Source of the DNA: Planctomycetota bacterium
GTDB lineage: Bacteria; Planctomycetota; Phycisphaerae; SM23-33
Length of the DNA stretch: 64,000 nucleotides
Direction: 5' to 3'
Assembly (NCBI GenBank): GCA_009908915.1
Contig: JAAAOJ010000039.1
Coordinates: 1 to 64,000, forward strand
Of this stretch, positions 50,234 to 59,249 are shown in pieces. Each line of letters begins with the position of its first letter. The stretch's first letter is position 1. Below the pieces are notes generated by a model. It saw nothing but the letters and a program-made list of their open reading frames with translations. It was not told the DNA's origin and ran no database searches. Both the position numbers and the translations under genes were made by a program.

Positions 50234-51057
50234 GCCGGGTCGACGTATGCACGATCGGGGGCGTAGGTTTCGGGGGCGAAGGCCTGTCGATCATCGCCGG
50301 CCCGTGCATGGCCGAGAGTCTCGATTTGTGCCTGCACGTCGCGCGGACGGTCAAGGACATCTGCGGCGAGCTGGGCATCGGCTACGTCTTCAAGGCCAGC
50401 TTCGACAAGGCCAATCGTTCCAGCGTCAGTAGCTATCGAGGCCCGGGTCTAGAGACGGGGCTGGAATGGCTGGCCGAGGTCGGTCAGACCGTCGGCGTGC
50501 CCGTGCTGACCGACATCCACGAACCCGGCCAGGCCACCCTTGTCGCCCAGGCCGTCGATTGCCTGCAGATTCCCGCCTTCCTCGCGCGGCAGACCGACCT
50601 GCTCGTGACGGCCGGCGAAACCGGCAAGCCGGTCAACGTCAAAAAGGCCCAGTTCATGGCCCCGTGGGACATGCAGAACGTTGTCGAGAAAGTTCAGTCG
50701 ACCGGCAACGACCAGATTTTGCTGACCGAGCGCGGCACGTCCTTCGGCTACAACCGGCTGGTCAGCGACATGCGCAGCATTCCGCAGATGCAGGTCTACG
50801 CGCCGGTGGTTTTCGACGCCACGCATTCGGTCCAGCAGCCCGGCGGGCTGGGAAACGCCTCCGGCGGCGACCGCGAGTTTGTGCCTGTTCTGGCCGCCGC
50901 CGCGATTGCGGCCGGCGCCGACGCGCTGTTTCTGGAAACGCACCTCGATCCGGACAACGCAAGGTCCGACGCCGCCAGCCAACTGGCAACAAAAGATATG
51001 GCTTCCGTTCTGAAAACGTGCCTTGCCATTTACAAGGCCCGCTCCTATACTCCCTGA
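50230..51057 (+). CDS. kdsA: 3-deoxy-D-manno-octulosonate 8-phosphate synthase
   Basis: KdsA condenses PEP and arabinose 5-phosphate to Kdo 8-phosphate for LPS. The 275-residue enzyme has IIAGPCMAESLDLC, YVFKASFDKANRSS, the GPGLETGLEWL and DVQAT-like VPVLTDIHEPGQA segments, LLTERGTSFGYNRLVSDMRSIP and FDATHSVQQPGG. The Cys in AGPCMAES is the mark of the metal-dependent class. The start is TTG 50230: it follows GGAAAGGAG and overlaps the previous stop; the frame upstream lies inside the lipid kinase gene. Its presence shows that the outer membrane has Kdo-based LPS. Confidence 0.93.
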   Translation: MSRVDVCTIGGVGFGGEGLSIIAGPCMAESLDLCLHVARTVKDICGELGIGYVFKASFDKANRSSVSSYRGPGLETGLEWLAEVGQTVGVPVLTDIHEPGQATLVAQAVDCLQIPAFLARQTDLLVTAGETGKPVNVKKAQFMAPWDMQNVVEKVQSTGNDQILLTERGTSFGYNRLVSDMRSIPQMQVYAPVVFDATHSVQQPGGLGNASGGDREFVPVLAAAAIAAGADALFLETHLDPDNARSDAASQLATKDMASVLKTCLAIYKARSYTP

Positions 51058-51111
51058 TGTAAAGATGGGGGAGTTAGGAAACGTGCGGGGGGGGCTGCAA
51101 GCCGGAAACCA

Positions 51112-52914
51112 GTGCAGCCGGGCTCGTGTGGGCCCCTGTTTTGTGCTATGTGCGGAGGGCGAGAGGACGGCTCGTCTGTGAAGGGTCCTGTGAATCTGAA
51201 TTCGGGGCGTGACGCTGTCGGTGCGCGACGGGCTGACGGCCCGATTCGCGGCGCGCCTGCATGCTCTATTTGTCCGGTGGTTTTGATACTCGCCGCTGTG
51301 TCGGAAGCAGCACTCGCCGCGAGCCTGATCGGCGCGGCCCTGGCGGCCCTGCTGGCTGCTGTGTTTTGGCGGCGGTTGAGGACGACGCGGCAGGAACTAG
51401 CGGACAGCCGGCGGCGATGGGAACTTCTCTTTGAGTCGCTGCCGGGCTCCAGTTTCATCGTCGACGCCGACGCCCACCGGATCCTCGCCGTCAACGATGC
51501 CCTCTGCGAACTGACCGGCTGCAACGCGGCGGACCTTGTCGGTCAGCCATGCCGGACCCTATGCACGCCGGACAGCGAGGCAGCACCCGCCTGCCAACGT
51601 GCCGACGTGCTGGACAACGCCGAGTCGCAACTCATCGCCCGCAGCGGCAAGACGATTCCCGTCCTGAAGACCATACGGTGCATCGACTTGGCCGACCGAC
51701 GCATCTGCGTCGAGTGTTGCCAGGACCTTTCCGCCCAGCGGCAGGCAGACGACCGGGCGCGACAGGGCGAGAAGATGCAGGCCGTCGGACGGCTTGCCGG
51801 CGGCGTCGCCCACGACTTCAACAATCAACTCACCGTCATCAAGGGCTACTGTGACCTGCTCATGCTCGAAAGCGACGAGGCCGTTCACAGCAGCGTTGAG
51901 CAGATCAGCCTCGCCTGCCAGCAGGCCTCGCAACTGACCGCCGAGTTGCTGAGTTTCAGCCGTCGCCAGGCCATGTCGCCGGAGGTTTTCGACCCCGGCG
52001 AGGCCCTGCGGCGAATGCAGAAGGCCCTGTCGATGATCGGCGAAGATATCAAGCTCGACATCGACGTCGATCCGGCGGCCGGCCGCATCCAGGTCGACCC
52101 CAACCGCTTCCAGCAGGCGCTGATGAACCTGGCGATCAATGCCCGTGACGCCATGCCGGACGGCGGACGTCTGCGTATCGCCGTCGCCCCCGACCATCCC
52201 GACGGCACCTACATCTCAACCGGCGGCCCGATCCCATCGCCAACGGTGCTCATCACCGTCAGCGACAACGGCAGCGGCATCGACGCCGAAACGCGCGAGC
52301 ACATCTTTGAGCCCTTCTTTACCACGAAGCAAAAGGGCAAGGGCACGGGCCTGGGGCTGAGCATGGTCTACGGCTTCGTTACCAACAGCGGCGGCCAGAT
52401 CGACGTCGACAGCGAGCCCGGCGGGGGGGCGACGTTCCGCATTCGCCTGCCACAGGCCGAGGCGGCGCCCGCGAGCAAGCCGGACGCGTCGGCCCCGCAC
52501 GATGAAGCCGCGCCCACACCGGCGACCATTCTCGTTGCCGAGGACGACCCCGCCGTGCGTCTGCTGGTGACGCGAATCCTCGAGCACCGCGGCTATACCG
52601 TGCTGCCGGCCGCCGATGTCGAGGAGGCTTTGGGCCAGGCTGAGCACCATGGCGACGTCATCGACCTGCTGATCACCGACGTCGTCATGCCGAACGTCAC
52701 CGGTCCGGAACTCGCGCGCCAACTCATCGGCACCCATTGCCGCATGAAGGTCCTCTACATCAGCGGCCACACACCGGAGGTGCTGACCCGCCACGGCGTG
52801 GACCCCTCGGATAAGGCGTTCCTCCGCAAGCCGTTCAGCCCGCAGGACCTTATCGACGCCGTCGCGGCCGTTCTGGCCAACAGTGGCGAGGCCTCCGATG
52901 CAAACGCGCGCTGA
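51112..52914 (+). CDS. Hybrid histidine kinase (PAS, HisKA, HATPase, receiver)
   Basis: The 600-residue frame holds a hydrophobic segment at about 55-80, a PAS domain (about 100-200, [30 protein letters not shown]), a HisKA box with the His in [25 protein letters not shown], the ATPase domain (N box [13 protein letters not shown] boxes DNGSGID and [10 protein letters not shown]) and a C-terminal receiver ([11 protein letters not shown], phospho-Asp in [13 protein letters not shown] in FLRKPF). It has no cytoplasmic output, so the signal goes to a separate partner. The start is uncertain: the GTG at 51112 is the longest and lacks a clear ribosome site. It is unlinked to the che operons. Confidence 0.88.
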   Translation: MQPGSCGPLFCAMCGGREDGSSVKGPVNLNSGRDAVGARRADGPIRGAPACSICPVVLILAAVSEAALAASLIGAALAALLAAVFWRRLRTTRQELADSRRRWELLFESLPGSSFIVDADAHRILAVNDALCELTGCNAADLVGQPCRTLCTPDSEAAPACQRADVLDNAESQLIARSGKTIPVLKTIRCIDLADRRICVECCQDLSAQRQADDRARQGEKMQAVGRLAGGVAHDFNNQLTVIKGYCDLLMLESDEAVHSSVEQISLACQQASQLTAELLSFSRRQAMSPEVFDPGEALRRMQKALSMIGEDIKLDIDVDPAAGRIQVDPNRFQQALMNLAINARDAMPDGGRLRIAVAPDHPDGTYISTGGPIPSPTVLITVSDNGSGIDAETREHIFEPFFTTKQKGKGTGLGLSMVYGFVTNSGGQIDVDSEPGGGATFRIRLPQAEAAPASKPDASAPHDEAAPTPATILVAEDDPAVRLLVTRILEHRGYTVLPAADVEEALGQAEHHGDVIDLLITDVVMPNVTGPELARQLIGTHCRMKVLYISGHTPEVLTRHGVDPSDKAFLRKPFSPQDLIDAVAAVLANSGEASDANAR

Positions 52915-52945
52915 CTTTGCGCTTTTTCCCAGCGGGCCCGCCCGG

Positions 52946-52951
52946 TATCGT
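52946..52951 (+). promoter_or_regulatory. -10 box of tgt, leaderless start
   Basis: TATCGT stands six bases before the ATG at 52958, the same spacing as at the other leaderless starts. The -35 is weak. Confidence 0.4.
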
Positions 52952-52957
52952 GCCCCC

Positions 52958-54094
52958 ATGCTGCAACTGACCGTACACGCCACCGACGGCCCGGCTCGCC
53001 TTGGTCAACTGGCGACGCCGCACGGCGAGATCGCCACGCCTGCCTTCATGCCGGTCGGCACGGCCGGTAGCGTCAAGGGCATCACGCCGGACCAGCTCCG
53101 CGCGACCGGCACGGAGATGATCCTCGCCAACACCTATCACCTCATGCTTCGTCCAGGCGACGCATGCGTCGAGCGACTCGGTGGGCTGCACACGATGATG
53201 GCCTGGGACGGTCCGATCCTTACCGACAGCGGAGGCTACCAGGTCTTCAGCCTTGCGCACCTGCGGACGCTGGACGAAGAGGGCGTGACCTTCCAGTCAC
53301 ACATCGACGGGGCGGATGTTCGCCTCACGCCCCGGCGGGCCGTCGAAATCCAGCACCGCCTCGGCGCGGACGTCATGATGCAACTTGACGAGTGCCCGCC
53401 CGGCGAGGCCAGTCGCGACGCCTTGCTCGCCGCCGTCCAGCGATCAGCCGCCTGGGCGCGCCGCTGCCGCGAGGCGTGGGACGCCTTCGACCGGCAGACC
53501 GCCCACGGCCGCCGCCAGGCGCTCTTCGGCATACAGCAGGGAGGTGTGCATCGCGACCTGCGGGCCGAGTCGGCCCGGGCGCTGGTGGCACTGGATCTGC
53601 CCGGCTACGCCGTCGGCGGGCTGAGTGTCGGCGAGGGGCACCAGGCCATGTGCGAGGTGCTCCAGGACATCCCGGACCTCCTACCGGCCGACCGCCCACG
53701 ATACCTCATGGGCGTCGGCGAGCCGCGCGACATTCTTGCCGCCGTCGCCAGCGGCATCGACATGTTCGACTGCGTCCTGCCCACACGCAACGGCCGCAAT
53801 GCCCAGGCCTTCACGTGGGACGGCCGACTCAAGCTCCGTAACGCCTGCCACAGCGAGGTCGCCCAGGCGATCGACGATCGCTGCGGCTGCTATGCGTGCC
53901 GGCACTACTCGCGGGGCGTGATCCGCCACCTGTTTATGGCCAACGAGATGCTCGGTCCGACCCTCGTGAGCCTGCACAACCTGCATTTCTTCGCGGACTT
54001 CATGGCCGCCATCCGCCAGGCCATCGCCGCCGGCGAGTTCGCCGACCGCCGGGCCGCATGGCTCGAAGAGATGTACGGTTCCGCGACTGCCTGA
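52958..54094 (+). CDS. tgt: Queuine tRNA-ribosyltransferase
   Basis: Tgt swaps the wobble guanine of GUN anticodons for preQ1. The 378-residue protein starts MLQLTVHATDG and has TPAFMPVGTAGSVKGI, TYHLMLRPG, MMAWDGPILTDSGGYQVFSLA with the catalytic Asp, and QGGVHRDLR and GGLSVGEGHQAM. The second Asp is in ASGIDMFDCVLPTRNGRNAQAF, and the zinc site is CGCYAC-H (late part). The ATG at 52958 is chosen because the frame before it belongs to the histidine kinase stop region. yajC follows 120 bases on, a common pair. Confidence 0.95.
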   Translation: MLQLTVHATDGPARLGQLATPHGEIATPAFMPVGTAGSVKGITPDQLRATGTEMILANTYHLMLRPGDACVERLGGLHTMMAWDGPILTDSGGYQVFSLAHLRTLDEEGVTFQSHIDGADVRLTPRRAVEIQHRLGADVMMQLDECPPGEASRDALLAAVQRSAAWARRCREAWDAFDRQTAHGRRQALFGIQQGGVHRDLRAESARALVALDLPGYAVGGLSVGEGHQAMCEVLQDIPDLLPADRPRYLMGVGEPRDILAAVASGIDMFDCVLPTRNGRNAQAFTWDGRLKLRNACHSEVAQAIDDRCGCYACRHYSRGVIRHLFMANEMLGPTLVSLHNLHFFADFMAAIRQAIAAGEFADRRAAWLEEMYGSATA

Positions 54095-54214
54095 CGCGTT
54101 GCCCCAATGGGGGGTGCGGTGCAAAAGCATTGCCTTGGCAGAACGGATCGCGCAGAATACGTGACTTGCGGCGGTCAGGGGATCGCCCTTTTACCAAGAA
54201 CATCAGAGGACACC

Positions 54215-54778
54215 ATGCAACGACTTTCGACGATACTCCGCATCACGACGATTCTGCTGGTACTGACCGTTTCCGCAGCCCCGGCCCTTGCCCAGGATGA
54301 CGGCGGCGGCGACGAAGGTCAGTGGGTCGGCCAGCCTGCCGAGAACGATGGCGACGCGCCCGCCCCTGCCGACGACGGTTCGGCCGACAAGGCGACGGAA
54401 AGCGACGGCGGCGACGGTGCGAACGATGATACCGAAGGCCAGGGCGATCAGGCCCAGGACAAAAGCCCGTCGGGGGGGCCGTTTAGCAACATGTGGTTCA
54501 TGGTCATCATGATTGGCGGGTTCATCCTGCTGTACTGGGTGATGGGCTCGAGCCGCCGCAAGCAGGCCGCCAAGCGTCGCGAAATGCTGGCAAACCTCGC
54601 CAAGGGCGACAAGATCATCACCATCGGCGGCGTTGTCGGGACGGCTGTGGAGGTCCGCGACGACGAGATCACCGTTAAGGTCGACGATGGCACACGGATG
54701 AAATTCGCCCGCTGGGCGATCCGCTCGGCCGGCGAGGAAGTGGCCTCGGAGAAGAAGGACGACGCCGAGAAGAAGTAG
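54215..54778 (+). CDS. yajC: YajC-like Sec translocase accessory protein with extra signal peptide and acidic linker
   Basis: The C-terminal half is YajC: one membrane helix (about 91-113, WFMVIMIGGFILLYWVMG), RRKQAAKRREMLANLAKGDKIITIGGVVGTAVEV and DDEITVKVDDGTRMKFARWAI. YajC helps SecDF. Unusually, residues 1-26 are a signal peptide (MQRLSTILRITTILLVLTV...APALAQ) and 27-88 are Asp/Gly-rich. Normal YajC is about 110 residues with only the helix. The ATG at 54215 has AGAGGA upstream. tgt precedes it; secD is not seen (the next gene runs the other way). Confidence 0.85.
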   Translation: MQRLSTILRITTILLVLTVSAAPALAQDDGGGDEGQWVGQPAENDGDAPAPADDGSADKATESDGGDGANDDTEGQGDQAQDKSPSGGPFSNMWFMVIMIGGFILLYWVMGSSRRKQAAKRREMLANLAKGDKIITIGGVVGTAVEVRDDEITVKVDDGTRMKFARWAIRSAGEEVASEKKDDAEKK

Positions 54779-54791
54779 CTCTCCCCTGCCT

Positions 54792-56380
<1,589 letters not shown>

Positions 56381-56847
56381 TGTCCAGTCCTGTAATATCT
56401 GAGACGACCTCGCCAATGGTCTCCGGCGAGAAGGGCTTGTGTATGAACTGTGCACCCTTCCGCTGGAGGCGCTCGATTCGCGTCTGGCTGCCCTCGGTCG
56501 ACACGACCACGATGGGCAGGTTTTCCCACTCCGTACGCGCGCGAACCTTGCAGATCATCTCCTCGCCGTCCATCACGGGCATGTTGATATCCACGAGGGC
56601 CAGATCGATCCAGTTGTCCTGGAGTTTGTCGAGGCCTTCCTGCCCGTTGGCGGCCTGGTGAATCTCGCCCAGCGGCAGGCCGGCGATCTTCAAGGTCTTG
56701 ATGATCATCGCTCGCGTGATGGAACTGTCATCCACAACTAAGATGTTCAGCGCCATAACGTCACTCTCCCGGCGACAACGATTCAGTCGCACATTCCGCC
56801 CCGGCTTGGCAGACGGTGTTGCGTCCGCGTCGGTTTGCAGTTGCATC

Positions 56848-57333
56848 TCACAGGTCCCACTCCGATCCGGCATTGCTTAGCCACACCCGCCCCGATCCAA
56901 TCTCGATGTACATTGTCCGTGCCTTCGTGCCCCCGACATCTTCGCTGTCGATCAGGGCACTGTTCTTCCAGAAAACTTTCTTGAGCATAATGTAGTTTCG
57001 TTTGCCGATGGCAAAACGATCCGACCCGTTGCCCTGGACGTTTGCGCCGCCGGCGACCTTGACGATCAGGCGCTTCTTCTCTGCTCCCTTGTCGTAAAGG
57101 GCCCTGAAAAACGCAGGCAACGCCGTATCGACAAACATGCATGGATTCGCCTTGGCCTTCTCCGGATTAATGCTGGAGACGGGCATCATCACGTGCAGGA
57201 TGCCGCCGACCTGTGCCGTAGCATCGTAGGCCGAAACGCCGAGACAGCTACCCAGCGCATGGGTGACGATGATGTCGCCGGCACCGCCGGAGATCTTCAT
57301 GTCAGCCACGCCAACTATATGCTTCACGGTCAT
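56848..57333 (-). CDS. cheD: Chemoreceptor glutamine deamidase CheD
   Basis: CheD deamidates receptor glutamines and can bind CheC. The 161-residue protein has VGVADMKIS, the active-site Cys and His in VTHALGSCLGVSAYD, GGILHVMMP and KVAGGANV-GNG with FAIGKRNYIML. The ATG at 57333 is preferred as the family start; GTG 57366 overlaps the cheR stop (GTGA) and is possible. The spacing to cheY is 91 bases. Confidence 0.92.
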   Translation of the reverse strand: MTVKHIVGVADMKISGGAGDIIVTHALGSCLGVSAYDATAQVGGILHVMMPVSSINPEKAKANPCMFVDTALPAFFRALYDKGAEKKRLIVKVAGGANVQGNGSDRFAIGKRNYIMLKKVFWKNSALIDSEDVGGTKARTMYIEIGSGRVWLSNAGSEWDL

Positions 57334-57362
57334 CTCTCCGTGTGACGGCCACCGCGGCCGCG

Positions 57363-58193
57363 TCACTTGACGTATGTCGCCGGCATTACATATCGGAACT
57401 GGTGCTTCGTACCTGTAAGACTCTCTGAATGCCCCAGGAACAGGTGCCCTCCAGGAGCCAGCAGGTCGTAGTACCGCTTGACCAGTCGATTCTGTGTTGG
57501 TTTGTCGAAGTAGATCATTACGTTGCGGCAGAACATCACGTCGAACGGGCCCTTCATCGGCCAGGGCTCCACAAGGTTCAGCCGTGCGAAATGCACTATC
57601 TTTCGGATGCGTGGCCCGGTCCTGTAGATTTTGCTCGGCGAGGTCTGGACGACGTCAAAGTACCGCTGGACGAGCTGGCCGGGCGTGTCACGGAACCGCT
57701 GCTTGGCGTATTCCCCGCGCATGGCTATACTGAGCACTCGCGTCGAAAGATCGGTCGCCAGGATCTTCGCGTCCCAGCGATCCAGATCCGGAATGCATTC
57801 GTTCAGCAGAATAGCGATGGAATAGGGCTCCTCGCCGCTGCTGCAGCCGGCGCTCCAGATCCTCAGACGTTTGGTATTCCTGCCCTTGATGTCCGGCAGG
57901 ATGCGGTCCTTCAGGAAGTTGAAGTGTGCCGGCTCGCGGAAGAAGAAGGTCAGGTTCGTCGACAGCGCATCCAGCATCGAAACCAGTTCGCGGCCGCTTT
58001 TGTCGTTGCGGACGAATCCGATGTACTCCTCGAGGCTGCCCAGCTTCAACTGTCGCGTGCGCTTGGCGAGCCGGGCCTTGACCAGTTCCTTCTTGCCCGC
58101 GTGGAGATTGATGCCGGTAAGTCGCTTGACCAGTTCGCTGATGTCCGCGAACTGCTGATCGGTGATCTCGGCTAGGTGTTGCGCCATCGACAT
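57363..58193 (-). CDS. cheR: Chemotaxis protein methyltransferase CheR
   Basis: CheR methylates receptor glutamates with SAM. The 276-residue protein has the N-terminal helical part (FADISELVKRLTGINLHAGKKELVKARLAKR), LSTNLTFFFREPAHFNFL, the SAM loop RIWSAGCSSGEEPYSIAI, ILATDLSTRVLSIA, and MIYFD-type FDVMFCRNVMIYF. The start at 58193 has GGAG seven bases upstream. It heads the five-gene che operon and has a sigma-28-like promoter at 58378-58404. Confidence 0.95.
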   Translation of the reverse strand: MSMAQHLAEITDQQFADISELVKRLTGINLHAGKKELVKARLAKRTRQLKLGSLEEYIGFVRNDKSGRELVSMLDALSTNLTFFFREPAHFNFLKDRILPDIKGRNTKRLRIWSAGCSSGEEPYSIAILLNECIPDLDRWDAKILATDLSTRVLSIAMRGEYAKQRFRDTPGQLVQRYFDVVQTSPSKIYRTGPRIRKIVHFARLNLVEPWPMKGPFDVMFCRNVMIYFDKPTQNRLVKRYYDLLAPGGHLFLGHSESLTGTKHQFRYVMPATYVK

Positions 58194-58590
58194 CCCGGTT
58201 CTCCGGTCCAGGCTACTGATACCGCTGGCATGGCCAGGGCCATGGGCCGCCACACCGACGCGGGTCGAACACCGGCCACGACTGCCGCTTCGTCAGTCAG
58301 CCTCTCCGGCATGGACGCCTTGCCTGGACGGTGTTCTGCCGGACGGGGCAGACTCCCGGCACACCCCGGCCCTTTCTATATCGGCTTGCGGAGGAGGCAT
58401 TTTCATCAAGCGTATGATCTTTTGTCGCATCGCCGCCCGCGCCTCGCCGACCGGACGTGTCAGCGCAACGCCAATCCAGGCCTCTCATACGGAATACGAT
58501 AGATTCTTGCGCGGTGTAGTGCCCGCCCCGTCGCGTGTAACTAACGCATGTACCATGCACGAGCTTAGTATGCTTGGTATAACAACCTGT
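58194..58590. other. Gap upstream of the che operon
   Basis: About 400 bases with a sigma-28-like promoter (58378-58404) and a stretch of lower GC near 58480-58590 with direct words such as CATGTACCATGC. The long plus-strand frame over it is antisense and non-coding. The dispersed repeat follows at 58591. Confidence 0.5.
58378..58404 (-). promoter_or_regulatory. Sigma-28-like promoter for cheR-cheD-cheY-cheX-cheB
   Basis: On the minus strand GAAA (58401-58404), 15 bases, GCCGATAT (58378-58385). The flagellar consensus is TAAA-N15-GCCGATAA. This is a 3/4 and 7/8 match. The leader to cheR is about 180 bases. Confidence 0.55.
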
Positions 58591-58640
58591 CGTTTAGAAA
58601 TGGATCGCGTCGCGGGGTCGAGGCACTTGTATGAATGGGC
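58591..58640 (-). repeat. Dispersed palindromic repeat, copy 3
   Basis: A reverse copy of the 67-bp element, with the same TTTCTAAACG end, the GCGACGCGATCC form of copy 1, GCCTCGAC and a diverged CATTCAT end. Confidence 0.7.
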
Positions 58641-58721
58641 TGCTATGACCGTGATGACCGGTTCCGTCCGCCCGGCGGGCCGGCTGTTGTGCTGTCCGTT
58701 GTGTTTGGAACTCTTGCCTGC

Positions 58722-59201
58722 TCAGGCGATGCCGGCGATATCGTTCGGGTCGAGGACCTTGGTGATATCCAGCAGGATCGTCACGTGGCCCTCGGTCTTG
58801 CCCATGCCGATGAGGAAGCTGGTATCGACGATCGTGCCGAATGTCGGTGGGTCCTCGATGTCCTTCTCGGCGATGTCGAGCACTTCGCTGACTCTGTCGA
58901 CGACGACGCCGATTTCCCTGGTGCCCACCACGACCACGATGATGCAGGTCTCCTCGGTCGACTCGATGGTCGGCATGCTGAAACGCGTGCGGAGCTCGAT
59001 GACGGGCACAACCTTTCCTCGCAGGTTCACCACGCCCTTGACGTGCGGCGGGGCCTTGGGGACGGCCGTGATGTCCATCATACAGATGATCTCACGGACC
59101 TTGAGGATCTCGACGCCGTATTCCTCGTCGGCCAGGCCGAAGGTGAGGTACATGCCGGCGCGTGAATTGGTGTCGGTGACTGTCGCGGCGTTGTCGGTCA
59201 T
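58722..59201 (-). CDS. cheW: Chemotaxis coupling protein CheW
   Basis: The 159-residue adaptor links receptors to CheA. It has the SH3-like repeats: YLTFGLADEEYGVEILKVREII, ITAVPKAPPHVKGVVNLRGKVVPVIELRTRF and a late EDPPTFGTIVDTSFLIGMGKTEGHVTILLDI. It is the last gene of the second che operon, 48 bases after cheA. Length is normal. Confidence 0.95.
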   Translation of the reverse strand: MTDNAATVTDTNSRAGMYLTFGLADEEYGVEILKVREIICMMDITAVPKAPPHVKGVVNLRGKVVPVIELRTRFSMPTIESTEETCIIVVVVGTREIGVVVDRVSEVLDIAEKDIEDPPTFGTIVDTSFLIGMGKTEGHVTILLDITKVLDPNDIAGIA

Positions 59202-59249
59202 TTCATTGACTCCTTGTGGGTGTCACATGTGCGTATCGGCCGATGGCGG

